A DNA stretch of 64,000 nucleotides from VKMB-3413 sp041027365 (GCF_041027365.1 NZ_JBFTEH010000014.1:1-64000); one strand, 5' to 3'. Shown: positions 18,672-28,113, counted from the first letter of the stretch. Notes: a model not told the origin generated them from the letters alone. A program made the numbers and translations.

Positions 18672-18700
18672 TTGCTCGATCGCTGCGCCCGGCATACCTA
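18672..18700 (+). promoter_or_regulatory. Possible promoter for the ygfZ group
   Basis: TTGCTC (18672-18677), a 17-nt spacer and TACCTA (18695-18700) lie about 70 bp before the ygfZ start in the divergent gap to the cupin gene. The match to a sigma-70 promoter is moderate and rests on spacing and position only. Confidence 0.35.
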
Positions 18701-18770
18701 ATCCAGCGAGATCACCCGATATAGAGCGAAGACGACGGACCGCCCGGCGCGGTCCCGAAAGCGAGCCGAC

Positions 18771-19625
18771 ATGCCCTATGCCCTTTTGCCGGACCGTGCG
18801 GTCCTCACCGTCACCGGCGAGACCGCCGAGCCTTTCCTGCAGACCCTGATCACCGCCGACCTCGACAAGCTCGGCGACGGCGAGATGCGGCCGGCGGCGC
18901 TCCTGACCCCGCAGGGCAAGATCCTCTTCGACTTCCTGATCGGGCGGATCGGCGGCGGCTTCCGGATCGATTGCGCGGCGAGCACGGCCGGTGACCTGAA
19001 GAAGCGGCTGACGCTCTACCGCCTGCGCGCCAAGGTCGCGATCGAGGCCGAGGAGACGGCGGTCCATGCCGCCTGGGGCGACGGCGCGGCAACCCTTGCC
19101 GGCGCGCTCGTCGACCGCCGCTTCCCCGGCGGCGACGTCGTCCGGATCTACGGCGCGGCGCCCGAAGGCATCGCCGAAGCGGGCGCCGGGGATTTCGCCC
19201 GGCTGCGCCTCAGAGCCGGCATCGCCGAGGCCGAGACGGACTTTCCCGGCTCCGACGTCTTCCCGCACGACGTGCTCCTCGACCAGAACGGCGGCGTCTC
19301 GTTCAAGAAGGGCTGCTTCGTCGGCCAAGAAGTCGTCTCGCGCATGCAGCATCGCGGCACCGCGCGGCGCCGGCTGATGCTCGTCTCCGGCGAGCGGCAT
19401 TTGACGCCCGGCAGCGACGTGATGGCCGGCGAGCGCGCCATCGGCACCCTCCTTTCGGCGACGGGCACCGACGGCATCGCGCTCCTGCGCATCGACAAGC
19501 TCGCCGACGCGATCGCCGCCGATGCGACGCTGTCGGCCGACGGCGTGCCGGTCGAGGCGACGATCCCGGCCTGGGCCAGCTTCACCCTCCCGGCGGCCGA
19601 AGCCGGCGCGGAGCCGGAGGCGTGA
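18771..19625 (+). CDS. ygfZ: Folate-binding protein YgfZ
   Basis: GcvT-like protein of 284 aa of the YgfZ/IBA57 family, which supports maintenance of some iron-sulfur enzymes through tetrahydrofolate. The diagnostic motif GCFVGQEVVSRMQHRG is at about 183-198 and includes the family's conserved Cys. The N-terminus LLPDRAVLTVTGETAEPFLQTL is also typical. Its stop overlaps the next gene's start by 4 bp. Cytoplasmic; family assignment is secure, the exact client proteins are not. Confidence 0.93.
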   Translation: MPYALLPDRAVLTVTGETAEPFLQTLITADLDKLGDGEMRPAALLTPQGKILFDFLIGRIGGGFRIDCAASTAGDLKKRLTLYRLRAKVAIEAEETAVHAAWGDGAATLAGALVDRRFPGGDVVRIYGAAPEGIAEAGAGDFARLRLRAGIAEAETDFPGSDVFPHDVLLDQNGGVSFKKGCFVGQEVVSRMQHRGTARRRLMLVSGERHLTPGSDVMAGERAIGTLLSATGTDGIALLRIDKLADAIAADATLSADGVPVEATIPAWASFTLPAAEAGAEPEA

Positions 19626-20275
19626 GCCGGACGAAATCCGCGCCGCCGCCAAAGCGCGTCTGGCAGCGCATGCTGTCCGGGCGCAGGCTCGACCTCCTCG
19701 ATCCCTCCCCGCTCGACGTCGAGATCGCCGACATCGCCCATGGCCTTGCCCGCGTCGCGCGCTGGAACGGGCAGACGCAGGGCGACTGCGCCTTCTCGGT
19801 GGCGCAGCATTCGCTGATCGTCGAGGCGCTCGTCGCCGCGAACGAGCCGGATCCGCGCTGGCGCCTCGCCGCCCTCCTGCACGACGCGCCGGAATACGTC
19901 ATCGGCGACATGATCTCGCCCTTCAAGAGCGTCATCGGCGGCGACTACAAGAGCGTCGAGAAGCGGCTGCAGGGCGCCGTGCATCTGCGATTCGGCCTGC
20001 CGGCCTCGCTGCCGGCGCCGGTCGAGAAGGCGATCAAGGCGGCGGACCGGATCTCCGCCTATTTCGAGGCGACCCTCCTCGCCGGCTTCGAGGCGCACGA
20101 GGCGGAAAAGTTCTTCGGGGCGCCCGGCCGCGCCGCCTGCCATCCCGCGGACTTCCAGCCGAAGCAGGCGGCCGAGGTGGAGACGGCGTTCATGGAGCGC
20201 TTCGCCGCGCTCGATGCGGACTGCACCGCGAGCGATGCGCCGAAGACGGTGGCCCGCCCGGCCCGGAAGGCTTAA
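19622..20275 (+). CDS. HD-domain phosphohydrolase, YfbR-like
   Basis: Cytoplasmic HD-family protein of 217 aa. The metal-binding pattern is visible as AQHSLIVEAL (first His), LLHDAPEYVIGD (HD pair) and a later KAADRISAYFEA (last Asp). This layout matches 5'-deoxynucleotidases such as YfbR. It starts within the ygfZ stop (ATGA-type overlap) and precedes the tyrosine phosphatase by 9 bp, so the three form a small operon. Confidence 0.87.
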   Translation: MSRTKSAPPPKRVWQRMLSGRRLDLLDPSPLDVEIADIAHGLARVARWNGQTQGDCAFSVAQHSLIVEALVAANEPDPRWRLAALLHDAPEYVIGDMISPFKSVIGGDYKSVEKRLQGAVHLRFGLPASLPAPVEKAIKAADRISAYFEATLLAGFEAHEAEKFFGAPGRAACHPADFQPKQAAEVETAFMERFAALDADCTASDAPKTVARPARKA

Positions 20276-20284
20276 GAGCTTCGG

Positions 20285-20800
20285 ATGACCTATCTCGTCG
20301 TCTCCTCCCTCGCCGACCTCCACGCCACCGTCGCAGAACACGGTGCCGAGGACGTCGTGACGCTGATCAATGTCGGAACGCCGGTCGAGCGCCCGGCGAG
20401 CATCCACCCGGACCGCCACCTCTTCCTTGGCTTCAACGACATCGTCGATGCGACCGAGGGCATGATCCTGCCGTCGATCGAGCATGTCGACGCGCTGCTC
20501 GCCTTCGGCCGGAAATGGGACCGGCGGACGCCGCTCGCCGTGCACTGCTTCGCCGGCATCAGCCGCTCGACGGCGGCCGCCTATATCCTCGCCTCGGCGA
20601 TCAATCCGGATCTCGACGAGGCGGCGCTGGCGCAGGAGCTGCGCCGCCGTGCGCCTTCCGCGACCCCCAATGCGCGGCTGATCGCGATCGCCGACGAGAT
20701 GCTCGGGCGCGACGGCCGGATGATCGCCGCCATCCGCGACATCGGCCGCGGCGCGGAGGCATTCTCGGGAACGCCGTTCGTCCTGCCGCTGGAGCTGTGA
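20285..20800 (+). CDS. Tyrosine phosphatase-like protein
   Basis: Protein of 171 aa with the P-loop phosphatase signature HCFAGISRST at 87-96, giving nucleophile C88 and arginine R94. A preceding region LFLGFNDIVDATEGM could provide the general acid. It belongs to the dual-specificity/tyrosine phosphatase superfamily in a bacterial cytoplasmic form. It is third in the ygfZ-HD-phosphatase run. Substrate unknown. Confidence 0.85.
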   Translation: MTYLVVSSLADLHATVAEHGAEDVVTLINVGTPVERPASIHPDRHLFLGFNDIVDATEGMILPSIEHVDALLAFGRKWDRRTPLAVHCFAGISRSTAAAYILASAINPDLDEAALAQELRRRAPSATPNARLIAIADEMLGRDGRMIAAIRDIGRGAEAFSGTPFVLPLEL

Positions 20801-20887
20801 GGGGGCGGCGGGCGGTCCGTTTCTCGGAGGTCGTCATCCCGGCCCTGAGACGGATGACGAGGTGATGGAGGTCGCTGCGGAGGCGCC

Positions 20888-21712
20888 TCACCCCCGCGGC
20901 TTGTACGTATGCTCCTCGCCCGGGAAGGTCCGCGCGCGCACCTCGTCGGCATAGGCGCCGACGGCCTGAGATACCGCCTGGCCGAGTTCGGCGTAGCGCT
21001 TGACGAAGCGCGGGGCACGTGGGGTCAGGCCGAGAAGGTCCTCCAGCACCAGAACCTGCCCGTCGCACTCGGCCGAGGCGCCGATGCCGATGGTCGGGAT
21101 GTCGATCGCCTCGGTGATCGCCTTGCCGAGCGGGGCGACGACGCCCTCGACCACCACGGCGAAGGCCCCCGCCTCGGCGACGGCCCGCGCGTCCGCGAGG
21201 ATCTTCTCCCGCGCCGCATCGTCGTGTCCCTGGCTCCGGAATCCGCCGAGCGCGTTCACTGCCTGCGGCGTCAGCCCGATATGGGCGACGACGGGGACGC
21301 CGCGGTCGGAGAGGAAGCGGATCGTCTCCGCCATATGCGTCCCGCCCTCGAGCTTCACCGCGTCGCAGCCGGCTTCGGCCATGACGCGCGCGGCTGCCCG
21401 GAAGGCGTCCGCCGGGCCAGATTCGTAGGCGCCGAAGGGCAGGTCAACGACGACCATCGCCGTCTCGGAGGCCGAGACGACGGCCTTTCCGTGCGCGATC
21501 ATCAGGTCCAGCCCGGCGCCGAGCGTCGAGGGCATGCCGTGCTCGACCATGGCGAGGCTGTCGCCGACGAGGATCATGTCGACGGCCGGATCGACCAGCC
21601 GCGCCATGGTGGCGCTGTAGGCGGTGACCATGACCAGCGGCACCCCGCCCTTGCGCGCCCGTGCGGCGGGGGCGGTGAGGCGGCGCTTGGCATTCGGCGC
21701 GGGCGTGCTCAT
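20888..21712 (-). CDS. panB: 3-methyl-2-oxobutanoate hydroxymethyltransferase
   Basis: First committed enzyme of pantothenate synthesis: it transfers a hydroxymethyl group from methylenetetrahydrofolate to alpha-ketoisovalerate. The 274-aa TIM-barrel protein has the metal site region ILVGDSLAMVEHGM, DLPFGAYE, KLEGG and HIGLTPQ, all diagnostic. The start is ATG 21712, which overlaps the panC stop by 4 bp, although the frame is open farther upstream inside panC. It is convergent with the phosphatase gene. Confidence 0.96.
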   Translation of the reverse strand: MSTPAPNAKRRLTAPAARARKGGVPLVMVTAYSATMARLVDPAVDMILVGDSLAMVEHGMPSTLGAGLDLMIAHGKAVVSASETAMVVVDLPFGAYESGPADAFRAAARVMAEAGCDAVKLEGGTHMAETIRFLSDRGVPVVAHIGLTPQAVNALGGFRSQGHDDAAREKILADARAVAEAGAFAVVVEGVVAPLGKAITEAIDIPTIGIGASAECDGQVLVLEDLLGLTPRAPRFVKRYAELGQAVSQAVGAYADEVRARTFPGEEHTYKPRG

Positions 21713-22596
21713 GCGGCTGACGCAGCTCCCGTGGCAGATGGCTGGGTGGGCGGAGCGACCGTCCGCGCGTCGATCAGCAGCACGCCGCCGAAGGCGGCGG
21801 TGACGAGCAGCACGACCGGCCGCTCGCCGATCCGCTCGACGGCGTCCAGCGTCTCGGCGTCGCACAGGTCCAGCGAGCGCAGCTCGGCGCGCGGCTCGCC
21901 TGAGATGATCTCCCGCATCGCCGCGACGACCGCGTCCGGATCGCGCTCGCCGCTCGCCACCTGCCGCTCGCCCGCGCCGAGCGCGCGGGCCAGCACCGAG
22001 GCGGCGGCGCGGCTGCCCGGGTCGAGCCGGACGTTGCGCGAGGACATCGCGAGCCCGTCGGCCTCGCGCACCGTCGGCACGCCGACGATCGTCACCGGCA
22101 TGTCGAGGTCGGCGACCATGCGGCGGATCACCGCTAGCTGCTGGAAGTCCTTCTCGCCGAAATAGGCCCGGTCCGGCTGCACGATGTGGAAGAGCTTGGA
22201 GACGACCGTCGCGACGCCCTGGAAATGGCCGGGGCGCACCTTGCCGATCAGGATGTCGCCGAGCGGCTCGACCGACACCGTGGTTGCGCCGGGACGCGGA
22301 TACATCGCCTCGACCGTCGGCGCGAAGACGCCGTCGACACCCTCGGCGGACAGCATTGCGAGATCGCGGTCGCGGTCGCGCGGATAGGCGGCGAAGTCCT
22401 CGTTCGGGCCGAACTGCGTCGGATTGACGAAGATCGAGACCACCACGCGATCGCATTCGGCCTTGGCGCGCTTCACCAGCGCCATGTGACCGGCGTGAAG
22501 ATAGCCCATGGTCGGCACGAGGCCGATCGTCTCGCCGGCGCGGCGATGGCTCGTCAGCGCCGTGCGCAGCGGCGCGATCTGTTCGAATATCTGCAC
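21709..22596 (-). CDS. panC: Pantothenate synthetase
   Basis: Joins pantoate and beta-alanine with ATP. The nucleotide-binding motifs PTMGYLHAGH and the later MSSRNVRL (KMSKS-like) are present, with FVNPTQFGPNEDFAAYPR and the pantoate-binding GEKDFQQL. I place the start at GTG 22596, which gives 295 aa and the usual 25 or so residues before PTMG; an upstream in-frame ATG at 22680 would add 28 atypical residues. A weak AGGAAA lies upstream of the GTG. It is coupled to panB by a 4-bp overlap. Confidence 0.94.
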   Translation of the reverse strand: MQIFEQIAPLRTALTSHRRAGETIGLVPTMGYLHAGHMALVKRAKAECDRVVVSIFVNPTQFGPNEDFAAYPRDRDRDLAMLSAEGVDGVFAPTVEAMYPRPGATTVSVEPLGDILIGKVRPGHFQGVATVVSKLFHIVQPDRAYFGEKDFQQLAVIRRMVADLDMPVTIVGVPTVREADGLAMSSRNVRLDPGSRAAASVLARALGAGERQVASGERDPDAVVAAMREIISGEPRAELRSLDLCDAETLDAVERIGERPVVLLVTAAFGGVLLIDARTVAPPTQPSATGAASAA

Positions 22597-22774
22597 GGGG
22601 CTCGCCGTTTCCTGTCCGACGGCTGCGCTTCTAGCCCCTCGGCCTGCCGAACGAAAGGGCAGGCTCGCAAAGGAAGGCATCAGCCGAAAACGCGAAGGCG
22701 GCGCCGACTTCAGCCGGCGCCGCCCCCCATTCTGCTCGAGATCGCTCGGCCCGGCGACGGCCGGAGCCGCAGGA

Positions 22775-24100
22775 TTACGCTTCCGAGACTTCCAGGCGGT
22801 TGTAGACCAGCAGCGCGACCAGCGTGCAGACGGCGCCGGACAGGAGGTAGAGACCCGCAGCGATCAGCCCGAAATAGTCGGCGAGAAGCAGCGCGACGAA
22901 GGGCGCGAAGCCGGCGCCGAACAGCCAGGCGAGATCCGAGACCAGCGCCGAGCCGGTATAGCGGAAGGCGCGCGGGAAGTTGGAGGCCACCGCCCCCGAG
23001 CACTGGCCGAAGGACACGCCGAGAAGCGCGAAGCCGACCACCATGAAGATCAGCTCGCCGCTCTCGCCGCCGTCGAGCAGCTGCGGCGCGAAGCCGGAGA
23101 AGATGGCGATCAGGAAGGCGAGCGCCATCAGGAGGTTTCGCCGCCCGATGCGATCGGAGATGACGCCGGACAGAACGATGGCGATGACGCCGACGATGCC
23201 GCCGATCACCTCGATCAGGAGGAAGCGGGTCGAGGACTGCTGGGTGAACAGGTAGACCCAGGAGAGCGGGAACACCGTGACCATGTGGAACATGGCGAAG
23301 CTCGCCAGCGGCGTGAAGGCGCCGATGACGATCGTGCGGCCGTGCTCGCGCACGGTGCGGCGCACCCGGCTCGCCTGCAGCTCGCGGTTCTCGAACTGGC
23401 GCACATATTCCGGCGTCACGACGATTCGCAGCCGGGCGAACAGTGCCACGACATTGATCGCGAAGGCGCAGAAGAACGGGAACTGCCAGCCCCAGCTGAG
23501 GAAGTCGGCCGTCGGCAGGAAGCCGAGGAAGAAGGCGAACAGGCCGCTGGCGATCATCATGCCGAGCGGCGCGCCGAGCTGCGGGATCATCGCGTACCAG
23601 CCGCGCTGATGCTCCGGCGCGTTCATCGCCAGCAGCGAGGCGAGGCCGTCCCACGTGCCGCCGAGCGCCATGCCCTGGCCGATGCGGAAGATTGCCAGGA
23701 GCCAGATCGCCGCCGATCCGATCTGGTCATAGGCCGGCAGGAATGCGACAATCACCGTCGAGGTGCCGAGCAGGAAGATCGCGATCGTCAGCTTCACGCC
23801 CTTGCCGAAATTTCGGTCGATCGTCATGAACAGCCAGGTGCCGAACGGCCGGGCGATGAAGGCGAGCGCGAAGATCGCGAACGAATAGAGCGTTCCCGTC
23901 ACCGGATCGACGAACGGAAACACCCGCTGCGGGAAGACCAGCACCGAGGCGATCGCGAAGACGAAGAAGTCGAAGAATTCCGCGGTGCGGCCGATGATCA
24001 CGCCGATCGCGATCTCGCCCGGATTGACCCCGTGATGATCGCGCGCGTTGACGGCGCGGGCGTCGCGCTCGAATGGATTGGCTGCCGTAATGTGGCTCAT
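22775..24100 (-). CDS. MFS transporter, metabolite:H+ symporter type
   Basis: Inner-membrane carrier of 441 aa with about 12 membrane segments. The N-terminal GRTAEFFDFFVFAIASVLVFP matches the start of the metabolite:proton symporter (MHS) subfamily, and FGTWLFMTIDRNFGKG with SDRIGRRN are the MFS loop 2-3 and 8-9 motifs. Members of this group import organic acids, shikimate or osmolytes; the substrate here is unknown. It diverges from cyoA across a gap that holds a palindrome, which may affect both genes. Confidence 0.9.
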   Translation of the reverse strand: MSHITAANPFERDARAVNARDHHGVNPGEIAIGVIIGRTAEFFDFFVFAIASVLVFPQRVFPFVDPVTGTLYSFAIFALAFIARPFGTWLFMTIDRNFGKGVKLTIAIFLLGTSTVIVAFLPAYDQIGSAAIWLLAIFRIGQGMALGGTWDGLASLLAMNAPEHQRGWYAMIPQLGAPLGMMIASGLFAFFLGFLPTADFLSWGWQFPFFCAFAINVVALFARLRIVVTPEYVRQFENRELQASRVRRTVREHGRTIVIGAFTPLASFAMFHMVTVFPLSWVYLFTQQSSTRFLLIEVIGGIVGVIAIVLSGVISDRIGRRNLLMALAFLIAIFSGFAPQLLDGGESGELIFMVVGFALLGVSFGQCSGAVASNFPRAFRYTGSALVSDLAWLFGAGFAPFVALLLADYFGLIAAGLYLLSGAVCTLVALLVYNRLEVSEA

Positions 24101-24152
24101 TCTTCACCCTTATGCGGACAGAAGCCGGGCACGACCTGGATTCCGCGCCCGG

Positions 24153-24181
24153 TTGCTGACCTCCCCTTGCCTGTCTAGTGT
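24153..24181 (+). promoter_or_regulatory. Possible cyo promoter
   Basis: TTGCTG (24153-24158), a 17-nt spacer and TAGTGT (24176-24181) sit about 100 bp upstream of cyoA. The -35 is a fair match and the -10 is weak. Its appeal is position: the palindrome at 24192-24210 would cover the first transcribed bases. Confidence 0.4.
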
Positions 24182-24191
24182 GCGCTGCGGC

Positions 24192-24210
24192 ATTGGGCAA
24201 ATTGTCCAAT
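24192..24210. promoter_or_regulatory. Imperfect palindrome, candidate operator between the MFS gene and cyoA
   Basis: The 19-mer ATTGGGCAAATTGTCCAAT has arms ATTGG-n-CAA and TTG-n-CCAAT that mirror each other with a single mismatched pair. It is AT-rich in a GC-rich genome, lies about 70 bp before cyoA and 90 bp before the MFS start. A dimeric regulator is likely; which one is unknown. Confidence 0.6.
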
Positions 24211-24278
24211 ACCCCGGCCCGCCCGGCGGCAATAAGCCGGGCCACGATAAACCTCCCCTCAAGTTCGGGAAAGATCGC

Positions 24279-25388
24279 TTGCAACGTCTCCGCCTGCTCG
24301 CGCTGCTGCCACTCGCCTTCGCCTTGAGTTCCTGCAGCGCCGTCGTGCTCAACCCGTCCGGCGATGTCGCCATGCAGCAGCGCGACCTGCTGCTGATCGC
24401 CACCGGGCTGATGCTGATCATCATCATTCCGGTGATGGTGCTGACCGCCGTGTTCGCCTGGAAGTACCGGCAGGGAAATCTCTACGCCAACTACGATCCG
24501 GAGTGGGATCACTCCACCAAGCTCGAGCTGGTGATCTGGGCCGCCCCGCTGTTGATCATCATCTGCCTCGGCGCCATCACCTGGCTGGGCACGCATCTGC
24601 TCGACCCCTATCGCAAGATCGACCGGATCGCCGCCGACCGGGTCGTCACCGGCCAGGAGAAGCCGCTGGAGGTCGAGGTCGCCGCGCTCGACTGGAAATG
24701 GCTGTTCATCTACCCGCAGTACGGCATCGCCACGGTGAATGAACTCGCCGCGCCCGTCGACCGGCCGATCGAGTTCAAGATCACCGCGACCTCGGTGATG
24801 AACTCGTTCTTCATTCCCGCGCTCGCCGGCCAGATCTACGCCATGCCGGGCATGGAGACGCAGCTCCACGCGGTGATCAACAAGCCGGGCGTCTATGACG
24901 GCTTCTCCGCCAATTACAGCGGCGCCGGCTTCTCGAACATGAACTTCAAGTTCGTCGGCGTCGACGACAAGAGCTTCGACGACTGGATCCAGAAGGTGAA
25001 GCAGCAGGGCACGCCGCTGGACATGAAGCGCTACAACCAGCTCGCCCTGCCGAGCGAGGCCTCGCCGGTCCTCTACTTCACGTCCTACGCCAAGGGCCTG
25101 TTCGACAAGATCGTCAATCTGTGCACCAAGCCGGGCAAGATGTGCATGGACCAGATGATGGCGATCGACATGAAGGGCGGCGCCGGTCTCGAGAGCCAGG
25201 CCAATCGCGCCAAGCTGACCTATGACGCCCACCCGATCGACGGGATCGAACTCACCGAACCGCCCGGCGCGACGGTGCCCGCCAGCCCGCGCGCGCCGCA
25301 CACGGACCACCCGGAGAGCGGCGAGGCGCCGCAGCCGGATGCCGGCAAGAGTTCGGTCGCACCGCAGCAGTTGAACCAAGGGAACTAG
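24279..25388 (+). CDS. cyoA: Cytochrome o ubiquinol oxidase subunit II
   Basis: Lipoprotein subunit of the quinol oxidase, 369 aa. I place the start at TTG 24279 (GGGAAAG 5 nt before it), which gives a short signal with lipobox LSSC near 17-20; the frame extends upstream to 24048 but those residues look non-coding and run into the divergent gene. Two membrane segments follow (about 37-60 and 85-105), then a cupredoxin domain that lacks the CuA ligands, as expected for a quinol rather than cytochrome c oxidase. A Pro/Ala-rich tail ends the protein. First gene of cyoABCD. Confidence 0.93.
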   Translation: MQRLRLLALLPLAFALSSCSAVVLNPSGDVAMQQRDLLLIATGLMLIIIIPVMVLTAVFAWKYRQGNLYANYDPEWDHSTKLELVIWAAPLLIIICLGAITWLGTHLLDPYRKIDRIAADRVVTGQEKPLEVEVAALDWKWLFIYPQYGIATVNELAAPVDRPIEFKITATSVMNSFFIPALAGQIYAMPGMETQLHAVINKPGVYDGFSANYSGAGFSNMNFKFVGVDDKSFDDWIQKVKQQGTPLDMKRYNQLALPSEASPVLYFTSYAKGLFDKIVNLCTKPGKMCMDQMMAIDMKGGAGLESQANRAKLTYDAHPIDGIELTEPPGATVPASPRAPHTDHPESGEAPQPDAGKSSVAPQQLNQGN

Positions 25389-25441
25389 GCCGCCGCCCGG
25401 AAACGGACCGCCCCGGTCGAAACCACGGACACATCCGAGAC

Positions 25442-27451
25442 ATGTTTGCCAATATGGATCTCACCAAGCTGATCTTCGGGCGCTTCACGCTCGAAGCGAT
25501 TCCCTATCATGAGCCGATCCTGGTCGTGACGTTCATCGCGGTCGCGATCGGGGGGATCGCCGTGCTCGGCGCCATCACCTATTTCAAGTGGTGGGGCTAT
25601 CTCTGGCACGAGTGGTTCACCAGCGTCGATCACAAGAAGATCGGCGTCATGTACATGGTGCTCGGCATCATCATGCTGCTGCGCGGCTTCGCCGACGCGC
25701 TGATGATGCGCGCCCAGCAGGCGATCGCCTTCAACGGGTCCGAGGGCTTCCTGCCCGCGCACCACTACGACCAGGTGTTCACCGCCCACGGCGTGATCAT
25801 GATCTTCTTCGTGGCCATGCCGTTCGTGACCGGGCTGATGAACTACGTCGTGCCGCTGCAGATCGGCGCACGCGACGTGTCCTTCCCCTTCCTCAACAAT
25901 TTCTCGTTCTGGATGACCGTCTCCGGCGCGATGATCATCATGACCTCGCTGTTCATCGGCGAGTTCGCCCGCACCGGCTGGCTGGCCTATCCGCCGCTCT
26001 CCGACGCGGCCTACTCGCCGGGCGTCGGCGTCGACTACTACATCTGGGGCCTGCAGATCGCCGGCATCGGAACGCTCCTGTCGGGCGTCAATCTTCTCGT
26101 GACCATCGTCAAGATGCGCGCGCCCGGCATGTCGATGATGAAGATGCCGGTCTTCACCTGGACCGCGCTGTGCACCAACACGCTGATCGTCGCCGCCTTC
26201 CCGGTGCTGACCGCGGTGCTCGCGCTCCTGACGCTCGACCGGTACGTGGGGACGAACTTCTTCACCAACGACCTCGGCGGCAATCCGATGATGTACGTCA
26301 ACCTCATCTGGATCTGGGGCCATCCGGAGGTCTACATCCTCATCCTGCCGGCCTTCGGCATCTACTCCGAGGTCACCTCGACCTTCTCGGGCAAGCGCCT
26401 GTTCGGCTACACCTCGATGGTCTACGCGACCGTCGTCATCACCATCCTCTCCTACCTCGTCTGGCTGCACCACTTCTTCACCATGGGGTCGGGCGCGAGC
26501 GTCAACTCGTTCTTCGGCATCACCACGATGATCATCTCGATCCCGACCGGCGCGAAGATGTTCAACTGGCTGTTCACCATGTATCGCGGCCGTATCCGCT
26601 ACGAGCCCCCGATGATGTGGACCGTGGCCTTCATGCTGACCTTCGTCATCGGCGGCATGACGGGCGTGCTCCTCGCGGTGCCGCCGGCCGACTTCGTCAC
26701 CCATAACTCGCTGTTCCTGATCGCGCACTTCCACAACGTGATCATCGGCGGCGTGCTGTTCGGCATATTCGCCGGCATCAACTACTGGTTCCCGAAGGCC
26801 TTCGGCTTCAAGCTGGACCCGTTCTGGGGCAAGGTGAGCTTCTGGTTCTGGGTGGTCGGCTTCTACTTCGCCTTCATGCCGCTCTACCTGCTCGGCCTGA
26901 TGGGCGTGACGCGCCGCCTGCGCGAGTTCGACGACCCGTCGCTGCAGATCTGGTTCATCGTCGCCGCCTTCGGGGCGGTGCTGATCGCTGCCGGCATCGG
27001 CGCCTTCCTGATGCAGATCTTCGTCTCGATCCGCGACCGCAACACCGAGCGGCTGCGCGATACGACCGGCGATCCGTGGCATGCCCGCACGCTCGAGTGG
27101 TCGACCTCGTCGCCGCCGCCCGAGTACAACTTCGCCTTCACGCCGGTCATCCACGACAACGACGCCTGGTGGGACATGAAGCATCGCGGCTATGCCCGCC
27201 CGCTGGAGGGCTTCCGCGCGATCCACATGCCGAAGAGCACCGGCGCCGGCGCCATCCTCGCAGCCCTCAGCTTCGTCTTCGGCTTCGCGATGATCTGGTA
27301 CATCTGGTGGCTGGCGGCGCTCGCCGCGATCGGCCTCTTCGTCACCGCGATCGGGCACACCTTCAACTACAATCGCGACTACCACATCCCGGCCGAAGAG
27401 GTCGTGCGGGCGGAGAACGCACGGACCGCAATGCTCGGGGCAAAGGGCTGA
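25442..27451 (+). CDS. cyoB: Cytochrome o ubiquinol oxidase subunit I
   Basis: Catalytic heme-copper subunit of 669 aa with about 15 membrane segments. Haem and CuB ligands are visible: the low-spin haem His in FTAHGVIMIFF, the cross-linked His-Tyr motif WGHPEVYILILP, the CuB pair in WLHHFF and the two haem histidines in LIAHFHNVIIGG. It reduces oxygen with electrons from ubiquinol and pumps protons. It follows cyoA by 53 bp and precedes cyoC by 4 bp. Confidence 0.98.
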   Translation: MFANMDLTKLIFGRFTLEAIPYHEPILVVTFIAVAIGGIAVLGAITYFKWWGYLWHEWFTSVDHKKIGVMYMVLGIIMLLRGFADALMMRAQQAIAFNGSEGFLPAHHYDQVFTAHGVIMIFFVAMPFVTGLMNYVVPLQIGARDVSFPFLNNFSFWMTVSGAMIIMTSLFIGEFARTGWLAYPPLSDAAYSPGVGVDYYIWGLQIAGIGTLLSGVNLLVTIVKMRAPGMSMMKMPVFTWTALCTNTLIVAAFPVLTAVLALLTLDRYVGTNFFTNDLGGNPMMYVNLIWIWGHPEVYILILPAFGIYSEVTSTFSGKRLFGYTSMVYATVVITILSYLVWLHHFFTMGSGASVNSFFGITTMIISIPTGAKMFNWLFTMYRGRIRYEPPMMWTVAFMLTFVIGGMTGVLLAVPPADFVTHNSLFLIAHFHNVIIGGVLFGIFAGINYWFPKAFGFKLDPFWGKVSFWFWVVGFYFAFMPLYLLGLMGVTRRLREFDDPSLQIWFIVAAFGAVLIAAGIGAFLMQIFVSIRDRNTERLRDTTGDPWHARTLEWSTSSPPPEYNFAFTPVIHDNDAWWDMKHRGYARPLEGFRAIHMPKSTGAGAILAALSFVFGFAMIWYIWWLAALAAIGLFVTAIGHTFNYNRDYHIPAEEVVRAENARTAMLGAKG

Positions 27452-27455
27452 ACTG

Positions 27456-28088
27456 ATGGCGAATAGCGTAAGCGCCGATCCGGCCACCGACCGGCCGGTC
27501 TTCTACGAGGTCGAGGAGCACGAGCACGCCGAAGGCTCGAGCACCATGCTCGGCTTCTGGATCTACCTGATGAGCGACTGCCTGATCTTCGCGGTCCTCT
27601 TCGCCACCTATGCCGTTCTCGGCGGCAGCTATGCCGCCGGGCCCGGCCCGAAGGACGTGTTCGAACTGCCGCTCGTCGCGGTCAACACCTCGCTCCTGCT
27701 CCTCTCCTCCATCACCTACGGCTTCGCCATGCTGGAGATGGAGAAGGACCGGCGGAACATGGTGCTGCTGTGGCTGGCGATCACCGGCCTCTTCGGTCTC
27801 GGCTTCCTCGGGATCGAGATCCACGAGTTCACCGGCCTCGTCGCCGAAGGCGCCGATCCGCGCCGCTCGGCCTTCCTGTCCGCCTTCTTCACCCTGGTCG
27901 GCACGCACGGCCTGCACGTCACCTTCGGCACGATCTGGCTGGTCACGCTGATGGTGCAGGTCAGCCAGAAGGGCCTGGTCCTCGCCAATCGCCGCCGCCT
28001 GATGTGCCTGTCCCTGTTCTGGCACTTCCTCGACGTGATCTGGATCGGCGTCTTCACCTTCGTCTATCTCCTGGGAGTGCTGCGATGA
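27456..28088 (+). CDS. cyoC: Cytochrome o ubiquinol oxidase subunit III
   Basis: Membrane subunit of 210 aa with five predicted segments. The start region EEHEHAEGSSTMLGFWIYLMSDC and the conserved EIHEF and THGLHVTFG segments match CyoC. Its stop overlaps the expected cyoD start by 4 bp (ATGA at 28085-28088), which shows where cyoD translation should begin. Confidence 0.97.
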   Translation: MANSVSADPATDRPVFYEVEEHEHAEGSSTMLGFWIYLMSDCLIFAVLFATYAVLGGSYAAGPGPKDVFELPLVAVNTSLLLLSSITYGFAMLEMEKDRRNMVLLWLAITGLFGLGFLGIEIHEFTGLVAEGADPRRSAFLSAFFTLVGTHGLHVTFGTIWLVTLMVQVSQKGLVLANRRRLMCLSLFWHFLDVIWIGVFTFVYLLGVLR

Positions 28089-28113
28089 GCACCAACGCGC
28101 AAGTCGACGCACC

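Noticed and set aside
25385..27487. 700-codon minus-strand frame opposite cyoB
   Set aside because: CyoB on the plus strand has all haem and copper ligands; the opposite frame is low-complexity His/Asp/Arg-rich.
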